DNA of 64,000 nucleotides from Paralichthys olivaceus (taxonomy: Eukaryota > Chordata > Actinopteri > Pleuronectiformes > Paralichthyidae): positions 11,876,816 through 11,940,815 of the forward strand of contig NC_091098.1 of the NCBI RefSeq assembly GCF_024713975.1. The letters run 5' to 3'. Numbering within the stretch: position 1 is the stretch's first letter; the number at the start of each line of letters is the position of its first letter. The translations under genes and the position numbers were made by a program. The notes under the pieces were generated by a model, which was given only the letters and a program-made list of their open reading frames with translations, was not told the DNA's origin and did not search any database. Below are positions 62,220-64,000 of this stretch, one piece after another.

Positions 62220-62700
62220 CAAACCATCTGAACTGAGGTGTGAGTGGCGGCACAGATTCTGTGGACCGTCCCCAAAGTAAACAGGTATTATCTCAAGCGG
62301 CAGAGAGCAAAGGAGGGAATGATGCATTTCTTTCACGCTACTGCATCACTCCAGCCTTTTGCTTTTTTTTTTTTATTCAAAGCAGAACCACAGAAAAATA
62401 AATAAATATATACTAAAAACACAAAGCTACTCCGCTTCACAATAATTGTTGGTAGCACTTCAATAATAAAAGCCCCCGGGGCACTTCATTCAGTTCTCCG
62501 AACATTAGGAAAGAAACTTTGTTGGAGCGTTTGGTTGGATGTTCACAATATGCCAGCCTTGTGAAAACTCGGGGAAATCAAATAGAGTCGACGTCTCGCC
62601 TCCAATCAGTTGGAAACATATGGAAATTGCTTTAGTTAATGAGATATTCTCAAGAACATTTGGCCTATGTGTTTTTTTTCTTTAGAGGCCACTTTAAAAT
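62220..62700. other. candidate conserved non-coding block
   Basis: Two stretches flank a T-run at about 62,362. The left has GTAAACAGGTATTATC (forkhead-like GTAAACA) and the right GAGTCGACGTCTCGCCTCCA and TTAGTTAATGAGATATTC. Both are non-repetitive and non-coding. This is the strongest enhancer-like texture in the kazn intron, but conservation is untested. Confidence 0.35.
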
Positions 62701-64000
62701 CTAACTTTTTCTAACTCCAACAGCTAATGAGTGTTTTTTGCTGTATAAAAAGTAACAAGATGAGGAATGTTTCAGGAAATATTCACATGCACTGGGCATA
62801 TGTTTGCAAGACTAGGAAATTATTTTCTTGGCCTGAAGACGAGAACTGTACCTGACAGTGAGTTTTTAATTTGGTAGTCGAGTCGTGACTGATGAGAATC
62901 AATCAGGAAAGCAAGCATGTAAAAAGATTGACTGATATTGTGACAGATGGGAGCTCCAGCCAATGGAATTACAGATAAACTCCCAATCTCATTGTGATAC
63001 AATGAAAGCACTGTACATATATTAAATGTTTCATAAAGTCAGAAAAAAATCCTAAAAAAAACTGTTAAAGACATCTCAAAACACACTAAATCGTATTTTC
63101 CATGGGGAAAATATATTAACTTCACATGTTAATAATAATAACTCTAATATTGACAGGTTTGAGTTTTGAAACCAACCTGTGAGAACAGATGAAGCAGACT
63201 TTATGCTTTTGTTGTTGGCTTGTTTAACTGTATCTGAAACCTCCTTTCTGATGGCAGACTCACACTTGCGTCTTTGGACGTGAATGTTGTTTTCTCTTGG
63301 TCACATGAAACATACTGTAACCTTCAGGCTTTTGCAGCCGTCTTTCAGGCCCTGATGTGAAGCATTCCATGAGCACAACATTTTGTTCATCTGTAACAGC
63401 CCTAAAAGTGTTTCACCAATATTCAAAAAAGTGAATAATAAGCACTAGCTTTCAGCTTCCTTGTCTTTGCCTAAAATGCCTTTTATTACTAATTGTTTGC
63501 TTTTCATGAAACATTTGCTTGTTGCCTCACTACCTTTTTAATATTCTCTTCATTGCCCCCCCGTAGCAGCCCATTAAGATGTTAATATACACAGAAAAAC
63601 TGTCTTGACTTTAATGGTGTCAAAATATTCATAGAGTTACATGTACATTTGCAAGCTGTCCTTTAAAAATAAACCCACACACTGTCCACATATAAGCCAC
63701 TGCAGCCTGGAACATTAACACTTTTGATGGAAACGGCTACAAAAACAACACAAATAAGACAGAGAGACAAAATGGGACGACAGATCTCTTTAGCTTAGAA
63801 TCAACTGTGACAAAATTCACTGACTGCTACCCACCACAGTATAGGAGTTAACTGCCAACCAATACTGTTGCTGGCCCTTCATGGCTTTGTTAAAAAATAG
63901 TGAACCACATAGTTTCGGAGAGATGGAGTGTGTCAACTGAGGAATAAAAAAAAGAGCGGGGACCCAGCTGCAGTATGAGGAAGTCATGTGGAAAATAACA

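Larger units (their letters stand above)
57306..64000. other. kazn intron / upstream region without recognised exons
   Basis: At least 6.7 kb with no recognisable kazrin N-terminal exon on the minus strand. It contains several non-repetitive, more GC-rich blocks (58,030-58,240; 59,050-59,275; 60,170-60,400; 62,220-62,700), one miniature element and one perfect hairpin, all listed separately. Kazrin genes have very long 5' introns, so this is expected. Confidence 0.65.

Overview
The window looks like nuclear DNA of a ray-finned (probably percomorph) fish. It has spliced vertebrate genes with GT-AG introns, CA/GT microsatellites and many short dispersed elements of teleost type. No bacterial features are present. 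All gene calls come from reading exons, splice sites and reading phase by eye; no database was searched.

Layout. 1-20,400: no gene seen. This stretch holds degenerate repeats, a G-rich tract, a CA microsatellite and several more GC-rich, repeat-free blocks that could be regulatory. 20,484-23,040 (minus), 24,171-27,958 (plus) and 28,375-31,263 (plus): three complete pancreatic elastase-2 type serine protease genes (CELA2/ela2 family). Each has 8 exons with the same internal exon sizes (89, 98, 123, 137, 146, 153 nt), the same phases, an intact catalytic triad and a TATA box 45-60 bp before the start codon. The first two are head to head; the second and third are in tandem. 34,722-36,614 (minus): tmem51, two coding exons, with a probable non-coding first exon near 38.6 kb in a CpG-rich block. 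43,076-57,305 (minus): twelve coding exons of kazn (kazrin), covering the end of the coiled coil, the linker, three SAM domains and the C-terminus, plus the alternative short-isoform ending. The 5' exons of kazn lie beyond 64,000; 57,306-64,000 is intron or upstream sequence.

The gene set KAZN, TMEM51 and CELA2 is also clustered on human 1p36, so this is a conserved vertebrate neighbourhood in which the fish has three elastase-2 copies. The elastases are secreted digestive zymogens, tmem51 is a two-pass membrane protein, and kazrin is a junction/cytoskeleton scaffold. They share a neighbourhood, not a pathway.

The most interesting observations are: a perfect 16-bp hairpin directly upstream of the splice acceptor of the kazn SAM2 exon; different S1-pocket residues in the three elastases; a long fold-back element starting 97 bp after the third elastase stop codon; an exon of kazn that either reads through to a short C-terminus or splices on to the SAM domains; and candidate conserved non-coding blocks in the left flank and the kazn intron. 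I did not find evidence for a wholly new biological system.
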